Assembly: GCA_963678305.2 (NCBI GenBank)
Contig: CAXXVV010000017.1
Coordinates: 558,001-622,000 of the forward strand
Direction: 5' to 3'
DNA length: 64,000 nucleotides
Source: G963676655 sp963678305
GTDB taxonomy: Bacteria; Verrucomicrobiota; Lentisphaeria; Victivallales; Victivallaceae
Positions within the stretch are counted from its first letter, which is position 1. Each line of letters begins with the position of its first letter. The notes beneath the pieces are model-generated. The model was given only the letters and a program-made list of their open reading frames with translations. It did no database searches and was not told where the DNA came from. Position numbers and translations under genes: made by a program. Positions 50,899 through 59,813 of this stretch are shown piece by piece.

Positions 50899-53800
50899 TT
50901 ACCCGCGGCTTTCTTCTTCAGAATAACCAGACTGAGTTTCGGGTTGTTAAGTCCGGCATTCATCGCCACTAACTGCGGGTATCTGTATTTCTCGATCCAG
51001 GCCGGATTGTGGGTACAGTGAACGTGCAGCTTGAACGTTCCGTTCTTCCCGGGAACAGCGCGAATCGACACAGCCGATCCGGGCGTTTTGAAAGCCTGTG
51101 TCATCGACTCGATTGAGCCAATGTCATAGCCGGCCGGAAGCTTCATGGTATATTCCATGCTGAAACGCAGCTCACTGTCCACCTGATACGGGTTTTCCCG
51201 GGTTTCACCATTCGCGCTGACAAAACCTTTAAGCATCTCCATTCCCGGAAGTTTGAAATAATAATAATTACCTTCGCTCACCGCAAACCCGGGAACCTGA
51301 ACCTTAAACTGCTCACTACCGGGATATGATTTGAAATCCGCCGCCAACGGACTAACCGGTCTGGCTGACTGAGCAATCGAAGCAACCAGAGTCTGGTGCC
51401 TGCGACGACGGTTTTCCGGGGTAATTTCCTCGTAAAGACGTTTTTTTCCTTCGTAGAACGAACCGTAGGAAATCAGTTGCCGGGTAATCAGCGCGGTGCC
51501 TTTCGCGTCGAGGCTGATATTGTATTTTATAGTGAAATCATCCGGTACGGTACTTTTTATCGTGGTGATCAGGCCTTTTTGGAGATCCAGTCCCATATTA
51601 TTGTCATGCGCCACAGCGCCGAGTTCAGCGTACTGACTGGTATCATTGAGGTAGATATTCAGACCATGCAACTCCACCGCGCACAATACAGAATTGAAAA
51701 CCGGTTGCGGGAAATTGTAAATATTGCCCCAGACTTCCGGCAGCGGCGAGTAACCGGAAACCGGTACCGGCCCGGCTTCAAATCCGATCGACCTGAGCAT
51801 TGCCGCCAGCAGCACGGCACGGTCGGCGCTGTTGCCATAACGATCCTTGAGCGTGACATCCGCCGGGGATATCGCCGACAACGGCAATTCATTCAAGCCC
51901 GGTCCGGCATCACGAATATTCTTTGCCACCCAGTCACGAATAATGATAACCGCTTTGCGCCGGTCGTCACGTCCGCTGAACAGTCTGGACCAATAACTGA
52001 TGTTGCAGTCCTTTACCAGTTCCTTCGCCATTTTGGACGCTTGAGCATCCTGATCTATCGCCTTTTCAAATACTTTTTTCAGTCCAGCCGCGTATGACTG
52101 CCAGCTTCCGTTTGAAATAAGCATGGATTTACCGAAACTCCAGATCGGCGGGGAATTCGGCTCGGATTTTATCGGATCAACATCCTTAACCGTCCAGGTC
52201 CGGGTCGTTCCGCTGATAGTTTCGCTTGAAATAGACAGTTGGTTCCGGTAAGGAACTTTGCCCGGATTATCGATCGACAGTACCTTTTTCTCGATCGGGT
52301 CGGTTTTCTGGAACGCGGCAATCGTCGAAAAGAACGGCTGATTGGTAAAACAATGCTCAACCTCATATTCGATCACACTGCCGATCTGGACGTTCGGCAG
52401 GCTTGCCACCATGATCTTTTCCGCCGGATATCGCGGTGCGGAGGCAACCCAGCCGGCATCCATGATATTCAGTTCTTTTTTATCCAGATCCTTGATCTTG
52501 CCATCAGGAGATTTAGTTCGCGCTTTAATGATTTTGACCGTATGCCAGGCCGGATTATAGTGAAACTTTAACTCGGAATTATTCTTAACCCCGGCATAAG
52601 TCAGGATTTTTTTTGTCATATATTTGCGCAAGGTCCAGGCCGAATTGCTGTCCAGAGTAATGTCTGACCGCTCACTAAGAACCACGGATTCAGCCCCGGG
52701 GTAGTCGCTTAACGGCGGGGCTTTCATGATCAGCAGTTTGCGCTTTTCAAATTCGATCCGCTTAAGCAGTTCTTTCAGTTCCAGATATTGTTTCGGCTTG
52801 AACTCCATCGCTTTTATCAGGAATTCGCTGCCGCCGGCCACCTGGTTGCCGGTAACGCTCATGGACCGGTCCCAGCCGAGCGTCGCGGTATCGACTCCTT
52901 TGTAATGCGGCATCGCGGCAATCGGATATTTCTGTGGCAATGTCAGTTTGAAAGTCTCCTTGACCCCGCAGGTCGAATAGAGCTTCAACGGGAAACGCCG
53001 TTTATCCAACCCGGCGGAACCGCGCAGCAAAAAGTTAACGACGCCGAAATAAGACCCCAGCCACGGCGGCGACAAAACAGTGTTGTTACGGCTTTCCACC
53101 AGATAGTTTTTAGCGGAAAAACTGACCCTTACCCGCAATGGCTCCTTCATGTTTCTCAAATCGACCGGGGTGATCTCCAAGGACTTGAGTTCGGCTCCCG
53201 CCACCACGCTTTTCAAGCGCCCGGCGATAAACTGCCGGACCCGCTCTTTTTTCCAACGGGAAAACGCGCCGCGATAGACATTGTCGTTAATCCCGGAAAA
53301 CCGCATATCGGTATTGATCGTCACCGTCCCGTCTTCAGATATCCGGCCGGTAGAGGAGACGTTCAACATATTTTTCGAAGCCGGATTGATCGCGGATGTC
53401 ATCAGGGTTTCTCCGGCCGGAGTGGCCGGTAAATAACTTTTGTCGCACAGATAAGTCGGCAGCAGTTCAGCCGTCGTTTCGTCGGTCGGGTCCATCAGCA
53501 AATACGAACCGTTCGGCTCAAGCACGGAAACAATCGCGTGATTGAAGTAATTATTCGGCACTTCCGGATCTTTCTTCGGTCCGTTATAAAAGAGTACGGG
53601 AAATGATTTGAACCCCGCAATCCGCAACATCGCCACCAGCAATGCGGCCTTATCGCGGCAAACCCCGTAACGGTTGTTGAAAGTTATATCAACATCGTGC
53701 GGTTCATTGCCGGGAGCGACTTTTTCAGTAGTAATCCCCATATACCTGATCTTTTTCGCGACAAACTGGAATATCGCATAGATCTTTTCATCCCTGGTCT

Positions 53801-54683
53801 TCTTTCCTTTAATAAGTTCGGCAACTTTCCGCTTCATCTCAGGGGTGATCTTTTTCAGATGAGGTTCACTGATGTCCCAGTACCATTTTGAGATTTCTCC
53901 CCAGCTTTTCGCGGTACTGACCAGTAAACGCTGGCTGACCGTGTAATAAGGCGGCATATCCGGTTCCGGAAAGATGCGGGGAACATTGGTCGCGGTCCAT
54001 TTGTAGATTATCCGACCGTCTTTTTCAGATTTTTTAAATTTAACGGAGCCCTTGACCGGATCCTTGATCATGTATTGCTTTAAAGGCCGTTTCTTCGGCG
54101 CGCTGATCTCGACCACATAGCGCCCGATCGGATTGGTAGACTGCAGGGTAAACCAACTGCACCACATGCCTTTCATTCTGGCCTGAACGGTATTGCGCGT
54201 CCAAACCGTATGAATAATGTCGTTAATCTGCAAATCGGGAATCGATATTTTCATGATCTTGCTGTTCGGATTATAGATGTTCATCGACATCTGGGACGGA
54301 TCGACCATGATTTTTGCATTTTTCTTAACATCAACAGGTACTACCCGGCCGTCGGCTTTGATAACCTCAAGCAGCGGCACTGCCACCGTGCTGTAGGGAA
54401 GCGTAAACCACAGCGTTATTTCACTGTTTTCCCGACGTCCCTTTTCAGTCAATATTTTTTCATACATTTCATCGGAAGATATCGAGGTACCGTCCGCATT
54501 GTACTTGATGAACTCATAATCCTCAACCAGCACCGTGTCGGCATCAGGATAAGCATGACGGGTTACTTTTGCTGCAGCGGCAAGGGCCTCTTGACGCGGA
54601 ACATAGGTTTTTACGGTATCGGCAATTGCCGCGATGGACAAAGTACCTGACAATAATAACAGAGCAAATAGTTTTTTTAACAT
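50895..54683 (-). CDS. Giant exported protein with two DUF3857/transglutaminase-like units
   Basis: A 1262-aa protein with a signal peptide. The ATG at 54683 is chosen because AAGGA lies 8 bp upstream; the TTG two codons earlier is too close. Unit 1 (about 30-560): DUF3857, then transglutaminase core with Cys342 (NRYGVCRDKAALLVAML), His382 (YFNHAIVSV) and Asp398 (LLMDPTDE), an intact triad. Unit 2 (about 640-1255): DUF3857-like KFHYNPAWHTVKIIKARTK and a degenerate core, with Ser952 at the Cys position (DRYGNSADRAVLLAAML), Ser998 at the His position and only Asp1014 kept. Unit 2 is therefore probably non-catalytic. The protein is periplasmic or surface-exposed. Its partner is the coupled C39-like gene. 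Confidence 0.92.
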   Translation of the reverse strand: MLKKLFALLLLSGTLSIAAIADTVKTYVPRQEALAAAAKVTRHAYPDADTVLVEDYEFIKYNADGTSISSDEMYEKILTEKGRRENSEITLWFTLPYSTVAVPLLEVIKADGRVVPVDVKKNAKIMVDPSQMSMNIYNPNSKIMKISIPDLQINDIIHTVWTRNTVQARMKGMWCSWFTLQSTNPIGRYVVEISAPKKRPLKQYMIKDPVKGSVKFKKSEKDGRIIYKWTATNVPRIFPEPDMPPYYTVSQRLLVSTAKSWGEISKWYWDISEPHLKKITPEMKRKVAELIKGKKTRDEKIYAIFQFVAKKIRYMGITTEKVAPGNEPHDVDITFNNRYGVCRDKAALLVAMLRIAGFKSFPVLFYNGPKKDPEVPNNYFNHAIVSVLEPNGSYLLMDPTDETTAELLPTYLCDKSYLPATPAGETLMTSAINPASKNMLNVSSTGRISEDGTVTINTDMRFSGINDNVYRGAFSRWKKERVRQFIAGRLKSVVAGAELKSLEITPVDLRNMKEPLRVRVSFSAKNYLVESRNNTVLSPPWLGSYFGVVNFLLRGSAGLDKRRFPLKLYSTCGVKETFKLTLPQKYPIAAMPHYKGVDTATLGWDRSMSVTGNQVAGGSEFLIKAMEFKPKQYLELKELLKRIEFEKRKLLIMKAPPLSDYPGAESVVLSERSDITLDSNSAWTLRKYMTKKILTYAGVKNNSELKFHYNPAWHTVKIIKARTKSPDGKIKDLDKKELNIMDAGWVASAPRYPAEKIMVASLPNVQIGSVIEYEVEHCFTNQPFFSTIAAFQKTDPIEKKVLSIDNPGKVPYRNQLSISSETISGTTRTWTVKDVDPIKSEPNSPPIWSFGKSMLISNGSWQSYAAGLKKVFEKAIDQDAQASKMAKELVKDCNISYWSRLFSGRDDRRKAVIIIRDWVAKNIRDAGPGLNELPLSAISPADVTLKDRYGNSADRAVLLAAMLRSIGFEAGPVPVSGYSPLPEVWGNIYNFPQPVFNSVLCAVELHGLNIYLNDTSQYAELGAVAHDNNMGLDLQKGLITTIKSTVPDDFTIKYNISLDAKGTALITRQLISYGSFYEGKKRLYEEITPENRRRRHQTLVASIAQSARPVSPLAADFKSYPGSEQFKVQVPGFAVSEGNYYYFKLPGMEMLKGFVSANGETRENPYQVDSELRFSMEYTMKLPAGYDIGSIESMTQAFKTPGSAVSIRAVPGKNGTFKLHVHCTHNPAWIEKYRYPQLVAMNAGLNNPKLSLVILKKKAAGK

Positions 54684-55078
54684 AATCAATATCCTTCACA
54701 AGATTAATTGGAGTTACAAATATATTTCAAGGAAACGTTTTTTACAAGTAAAATTATCAGGAAAGAACCATATGGATAAATTCATTATCCACATCTAAAC
54801 CAACTGCAAATAAAACACACACTAAGCACTTTACTACAAGGATATTAACAAAAAACAAAAGTCAAACTGTACGATAATTATCATAAAACATAATCATAAA
54901 ATATACGAAAAACAGATATATCCATGAATCTCGATATAATCGTATGTCAACCATGGAAGAATAAATAACCTGTTCCGGCAAGTCTTGTACAGTCCAAGCA
55001 GAAATCAGTGAAAAAAATTGATTTTTTTATAAACATACCTCTTGCAAAGTGGTATACAACCAGTATAATTAGAGTATC
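54684..55078. promoter_or_regulatory. Divergent gap with promoter and operator-like dyad for the GntR/LacI gene
   Basis: A gap of 395 bp, AT-rich in the left two thirds. On the plus strand TTGCAA (55042-55047), 16 bp and TATAAT (55064-55069) lie directly before the ATG at 55079. The inverted repeat TATAC-AACCA-GTATA (about 55053-55067) covers spacer and -10. For the minus-strand transglutaminase gene no clear promoter was seen; GATAATTATC near 54875 is a palindrome of unknown role. Confidence 0.55.
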
Positions 55079-56182
55079 ATGCAAATTGAAAGTACAATCA
55101 AGCGGCGGCCGCGATTGCGGGACGAGGTCCGGAACCGGATATTGAAAATGATCCGGGAAACCGGAATGCGTCCCGGGGACCGGTTGTTGTCAGAAAAAAA
55201 ACTGGGACAATCTTTCAGCGTCAATCATTTGACGATCAGAGCAGCCCTGTCTGACCTGGAGGAAAACGGCGTAGTTGAGCGCCGTCCCGGTTCAGGCACT
55301 TTTCTGACTCACTCTTTAAACGCGGCAGATAATCAAAGTCCGGCATCCGGCAAACTGGCTGTCATTGCGTTAAGGGAAGCGGAACACCTGTTCAGCATTA
55401 TCCGCAACGCAATTATCCATGAACTGGAAAAAGACGGCTATATGTGTATGTCTTCCAGCGTAAGCAAGGATCCGGTAATAATGGTTGAACAGCTTTGCAG
55501 CTTGCAGGAAAAAGGACTTAGTACCTTAATTTTCGATAACACATTATGCATATATCCAGAGATAATTGATTTTCTCAACTCCCCCGAATGTAAATATAAA
55601 AAGATTGTCCGTGTCCTCGGAAACGGTTCAATAACCGGAGATCTGCCGGGAGATGAAGTCACCATTGACTATGTCAAAGCATACCGGGACGCCGTCTCAT
55701 TACTTAAAAACCTCGGGCATCGGAGAATCGCCTTTTTCTGCGGTTCAAACGATCCGGATTACGATTGCGGCGATGCGAATAAAAAGTACGTACAATTATA
55801 TACATCCGCAATGATTGAAAATGATCTGGCCGATTTCATCATGGTCAGGACCGGAACCGAAGACCACGAATTCAATCAGGCAGTCGAAGAATTGCTGAAT
55901 GCTCCCGAGCGCCCGACCGCAATAATAACCGATATGGATTATCGCTGTGTCAGACTGCTGGAACGCGCCAAAGAATTGAATATTAAAGTCCCCGAAGATT
56001 TAAGTTTAATAGGATTTAATGATACGCCATGGTCAGAACACTTTGATGTATCGACTTTTCGTTTCCGCTTCAAAGAAATCGGCGAAGCGGTCGCAAAGGT
56101 TCTGTCATCACCGGACAAAACGAATAAAATCGTCGTTCCGGTTGATTATATAAATAAAAAAACAGTTGCTCCTGCTAAATAA
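55079..56182 (+). CDS. GntR/LacI-hybrid transcriptional regulator (367 aa)
   Basis: The N-terminal GntR winged helix (about 12-78: LLSEKKLGQSFSVNHLTIRA; GVVERRPGSGTFLT) is joined to a LacI/PurR-type sugar-binding domain (about 90-360: NLGHRRIAFFCGSNDPDYD; PTAIITDMDYRCVRLLERA; EDLSLIGFNDTPW). Such hybrids control sugar or polysaccharide genes. The ATG is only about 10 bp after the -10 box, so the transcript should be leaderless or nearly so. The heparinase gene follows 15 bp later without its own promoter, so regulator and lyase form one operon. Self-repression through the dyad in the promoter is inferred. Confidence 0.92.
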   Translation: MQIESTIKRRPRLRDEVRNRILKMIRETGMRPGDRLLSEKKLGQSFSVNHLTIRAALSDLEENGVVERRPGSGTFLTHSLNAADNQSPASGKLAVIALREAEHLFSIIRNAIIHELEKDGYMCMSSSVSKDPVIMVEQLCSLQEKGLSTLIFDNTLCIYPEIIDFLNSPECKYKKIVRVLGNGSITGDLPGDEVTIDYVKAYRDAVSLLKNLGHRRIAFFCGSNDPDYDCGDANKKYVQLYTSAMIENDLADFIMVRTGTEDHEFNQAVEELLNAPERPTAIITDMDYRCVRLLERAKELNIKVPEDLSLIGFNDTPWSEHFDVSTFRFRFKEIGEAVAKVLSSPDKTNKIVVPVDYINKKTVAPAK

Positions 56183-56197
56183 CATTTAAGAGGAAAA

Positions 56198-59128
56198 ATG
56201 AAAAGAACCTTAATCACGTCAATAGCCGTGTGCCTGTTGTCGTCCGGAATATACGCGGACACGCAAGGCAAATGGGATACCCCGGAAGTAGTAAAACTGC
56301 CATTGTGCTTGAAACACTCCGGTGTCTCCGGCAACGCCAATCTGAAAAAAATATCTGACGGAAAGGTGATGTGGGAACTGTCCCCCGCCACCAGCATGGA
56401 AAAACTCAGGTTCGACCTGAAAGCTCTGGGCATTAACCCACTTTTTTATGACGAAATAAGAATCCGTTTCAAGACTGAAAAAAGTATCATATTCTTTGCC
56501 GGGGAACTGACCGATTATCCGGTCAAAGACCTGCACCGCAACTGGTACAGCAAAATAGCTATTCAACCCGGGAAGTGGATAGACGCAAGGTTCGACCTGC
56601 GCATGGATGACGACGGCTGGCACAAGAGCCATGAGAAACGTGACGGACTGATGTTCGACCTGAAACTGGTCAAACGCTTCCTGCGCATCCCCGGCGAACC
56701 GCCAACCCGCCGGGTGACAATTGATTTTATTGAATTCATCCGTTATCCGATAAGTATCAGCTTTGATGAATTCGACGCCAAGTTGTCCAGGCACAAAGGC
56801 TCGTTCCCGTTGATCTCCGACGGCTCTGTTTCGTGGAAATACAAGATCAAACTGCGCAATAACCTGACAACGGAACAAAAAATCACGCTGACAGCAGATA
56901 CCTCGCGCTTAAAACATTTCAGGACCGACTGGACGGAAAAAAGCTATACCTTGAAACCGCGTGAATATAAAACCGTAAAACTGCGCATCAGCATCCCGGA
57001 ATCGGACGCGAAGAAACTACCGGAACTGTACAGTGAACCGGTCGAAGTTTTTGTCAAGACAAAAGGTGCACAAGCTCCCGCTATCAGTCCGCTGATGGGA
57101 TACCGTCCCCGCTACTTATGGGGAACCATTCCGCCGAAAAACGCGAGACTGCACCTTGCGCATCCGAAAAAAACGGACCAGAAGAAAATTATCGCCAAGG
57201 CGGACAAAGCCCTGACCGAAGACTGGGGCGTACCGTTATATGGTCCGGGTCTGCATCCGCAAGGGTACATTGACAAGAAAAACAACTCCAGGCTTGACCC
57301 GATTTCGTGGTTTCGCCACAAATCCCGCAAAACCGGGGAAATAATTGACGACCGCGAAGTCTATCTGGCCTATATCTCACAAATCCATTCAGGTAATTTT
57401 GTCCGGGCCAATCTGCTGGGAGAAGCCTACGAATTGACCGGGGATATCAAATATGCCTCTGCCGCCCGTGACGTGTTTCTCGAATATGCGCACTGGTATC
57501 CGGATCTGCCGGTTGCCGGCGCCGCTTCAACCTCGGGCCAAACCCGGCTCGGCCTGAACTCACTGATGACCTGCTTCTGGTTCAAGCACGCCATCAACGC
57601 CTATGCCAGGATCAAAGACACCCCTGCCCTGAGCGACAAGGACCGCAAGCTGATCGAGAAAAAGTTTTTCGTACCTGAAATGAAATCGATGTACGCACAC
57701 AATATTGAATACACCAATATGCAGGTTCACCACTTCGAGGTCTACAGTACCGCCGTGATCATGCTGAATAAATACTGGAATCTGCTTGGGGACGCCCTTT
57801 ACGGTTCACACGGCTTCAACGCGATCGTTGAACGCACTTTTACCGAAGACGGCATGAGCCACGAAGGCAAAGTCTATCACTGGTTCGTGATGGGACCGAT
57901 GATCGAGTTCATCCGGCAAATGCAAAGCTACGGATTGAACGTGATGTCTCCGCGTTTCAAGCGGGTCTTCGACTACGGAATCAAGCACTCTCCAACCGGA
58001 ATAGTGCTGGAGCGTTCATTGGCTCGCTTCTATGTTGACGCCTACCGCAATTACAAAGATCCGGCCTATATCCCGACTCTGAAATACCATCATCTCTGGC
58101 CTATCCCCGACGACAAAAATCCGTCGAAAGAGGAAGTGAAACCGCTCGCAATGTCAAGCGTGCTCCCCAACAACGGCTATCTCTGGCTGCGGGAAAAATC
58201 GGCTAAAGGTCTGCGTAGCATGAGCATCAACTACATTATGCAGCGCGACCGCGGCGAACATGACCGTCTTCATGTCGAACTTTACGACCCCGAACGGCTG
58301 ACCTCGGAAGTATTCCGCATAACTTACGGGTCAAAACAGGCCAAGGCGATGTACCAGTCCATCTCGCACAACACCGTGGTCATGGACCAGAAAGATTATC
58401 GTGATCTGCCGTCAAAACTGGCGGTATTCCTGAAACGCAAACAACTGCCGGCCGCACTGATTACTGAAGAGCCGGCCTCTCCGCTCTATGAAAATACTAA
58501 ATTCGGCCGGGTTCTAGCCCTGCTGGACGGTATTTACTTCATCGGCGACATCTGGCATTCACCCGGCAAACACACTTTCGACTGGGCCTTCTATACCCCG
58601 CACGAACCCTGGTCGCATAAAGAATCCGGGAGCTTCAAGTTCCCATTCAAACTTGCGCCCGTCAAAAATACCGGCTATAAACTGGTCTACAGAGCTGAAT
58701 CCGGAAAACCCGGACAAACCGGCTTCACAGTCTCATCCTATATCGCAAAATACGAGCCTAAATCCGGACGTATCGGACGGGAAAAACCGCAAAAAGAACT
58801 TTTTATCAACTTTGCCCCGATGCCTGACGCGACAGTTTACGCCCTGCAAGTGCCGCGTGGTCATCGCCCACAGCCCGGACCGGCCCTGATGGTGCGGCAG
58901 AACAAGCTCTCAACCGCCCGCTTCGGAGTAGCGTTCGACGCGGTCAAACGCGGTCAAACAAACCGGGTCAAATCAGTCGAAAACATCCCGGTTGAATCCG
59001 ATCTGAGCGCGGCATGGAAGATCAACACCGATACCGGCAGTTATCTGGTCGTAATTAACCGGACAGGAAAAACTATGAACATCGCAAATCACAAAATAGA
59101 CAAGGAACTGTTCGTCATTAAAATATAA
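56198..59128 (+). CDS. Heparinase II/III-family polysaccharide lyase (976 aa)
   Basis: Exported lyase (signal peptide 1-21, IAVCLLSSGIYADT). The N-terminal 330 residues hold beta-sandwich accessory domains (about 25-185 and 190-300). The (alpha/alpha)-toroid (about 330-640) follows, with a His-rich motif NMQVHHFEVYSTAVIML near 506 and MSHEGKVYHWFVMGP. The heparinase C-terminal beta domain (about 650-960) contains RDRGEHDRLHVELYDPERLT and SISHNTVVMDQKDYRD. It presumably cleaves uronic-acid-containing glycans; the exact substrate cannot be told. Ribosome site AGAGGAAAA. It shares an operon with its regulator, and a prepilin-like gene follows 36 bp later. Confidence 0.9.
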   Translation: MKRTLITSIAVCLLSSGIYADTQGKWDTPEVVKLPLCLKHSGVSGNANLKKISDGKVMWELSPATSMEKLRFDLKALGINPLFYDEIRIRFKTEKSIIFFAGELTDYPVKDLHRNWYSKIAIQPGKWIDARFDLRMDDDGWHKSHEKRDGLMFDLKLVKRFLRIPGEPPTRRVTIDFIEFIRYPISISFDEFDAKLSRHKGSFPLISDGSVSWKYKIKLRNNLTTEQKITLTADTSRLKHFRTDWTEKSYTLKPREYKTVKLRISIPESDAKKLPELYSEPVEVFVKTKGAQAPAISPLMGYRPRYLWGTIPPKNARLHLAHPKKTDQKKIIAKADKALTEDWGVPLYGPGLHPQGYIDKKNNSRLDPISWFRHKSRKTGEIIDDREVYLAYISQIHSGNFVRANLLGEAYELTGDIKYASAARDVFLEYAHWYPDLPVAGAASTSGQTRLGLNSLMTCFWFKHAINAYARIKDTPALSDKDRKLIEKKFFVPEMKSMYAHNIEYTNMQVHHFEVYSTAVIMLNKYWNLLGDALYGSHGFNAIVERTFTEDGMSHEGKVYHWFVMGPMIEFIRQMQSYGLNVMSPRFKRVFDYGIKHSPTGIVLERSLARFYVDAYRNYKDPAYIPTLKYHHLWPIPDDKNPSKEEVKPLAMSSVLPNNGYLWLREKSAKGLRSMSINYIMQRDRGEHDRLHVELYDPERLTSEVFRITYGSKQAKAMYQSISHNTVVMDQKDYRDLPSKLAVFLKRKQLPAALITEEPASPLYENTKFGRVLALLDGIYFIGDIWHSPGKHTFDWAFYTPHEPWSHKESGSFKFPFKLAPVKNTGYKLVYRAESGKPGQTGFTVSSYIAKYEPKSGRIGREKPQKELFINFAPMPDATVYALQVPRGHRPQPGPALMVRQNKLSTARFGVAFDAVKRGQTNRVKSVENIPVESDLSAAWKINTDTGSYLVVINRTGKTMNIANHKIDKELFVIKI

Positions 59129-59164
59129 ACAGATCAACACTTAAACAAAAAAGGAGACACCGAA

Positions 59165-59797
59165 ATGAAACAAAGATTCACACTAATAGAATTGCTCGTT
59201 GTAATCGCAATCATCGCTATCCTCGCCAGCATGTTGCTACCGGCACTGCAAAATGCCCGTGACACCGCGAAGTTTTCAAACTGCAAGTCACATCTGAAAC
59301 AAATCGGAGTTGCCGCATCTTTATATGCAGACGATTATGATGACTATATCATCCCGGATCGCGCACCGGTTACCCCGGGTGGTTACAAATATCTGCCGGC
59401 ACTCCTGGACCCGTATCTAAAAGGTATCAACACCCCTGGAAAAATTTATTGCCCGGCTGAACAGCACAAAACCACCAACACTTACGGGATCAATATTCAA
59501 ATTGCGGGCAAGCGTCTCCCAAGATTAAAACGCACTTCCACCGCATTCCTCTTTGCAGACGGCTTTGCAAGGTACATGAACGCTTACAGTTCCGGTGGAG
59601 GTAAACTCAATCAGGAAATTATCAATATCCAGGGTTTTGACCCGATCAGGCATGGTTTGAAGATGAACATCCTCTATCTTGACGCTCACGTTTCTCCGCT
59701 TGACAGAGCTCAGTTACAGTTGGGAGAGCAGTACCTTATACCAGCCAGTTTCGAAGATTCCTGGTTCTGGCGCTATAACGGCAAACATATTTATTAA
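59165..59797 (+). CDS. Prepilin-type N-terminal protein with H-x9-DG-like C-terminus (210 aa)
   Basis: The start KQRFTLIELLVVIAIIAILA is a class III-type prepilin cleavage/methylation signal; the mature helix ends about residue 30, followed by ALQNARDTAKFSNCKSHLKQ, the hallmark of the large Lentisphaerota/Planctomycete pilin-like families (DUF1559 relatives). The C-terminal part contains AFLFADGFAR and HGLKMNILYLDAHVS, the place of the H-x9-DG motif. Members occur in very large numbers in these genomes beside sulfatases and glycan lyases. It lies in the lyase operon, 36 bp after the heparinase, with AAAGGAGAC as ribosome site. Role unproven; perhaps a surface fibre or secretion pseudopilin. 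Confidence 0.93.
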   Translation: MKQRFTLIELLVVIAIIAILASMLLPALQNARDTAKFSNCKSHLKQIGVAASLYADDYDDYIIPDRAPVTPGGYKYLPALLDPYLKGINTPGKIYCPAEQHKTTNTYGINIQIAGKRLPRLKRTSTAFLFADGFARYMNAYSSGGGKLNQEIINIQGFDPIRHGLKMNILYLDAHVSPLDRAQLQLGEQYLIPASFEDSWFWRYNGKHIY

Positions 59798-59813
59798 TCT
59801 ACAGGGATATTAC

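Noticed and set aside
59679..59813. Upstream start giving a 1288-aa LamG protein
   Set aside because: The extra 45 residues overlap the end of the prepilin-like gene, hide the signal peptide and have no ribosome site; the ATG at 59814 has one.
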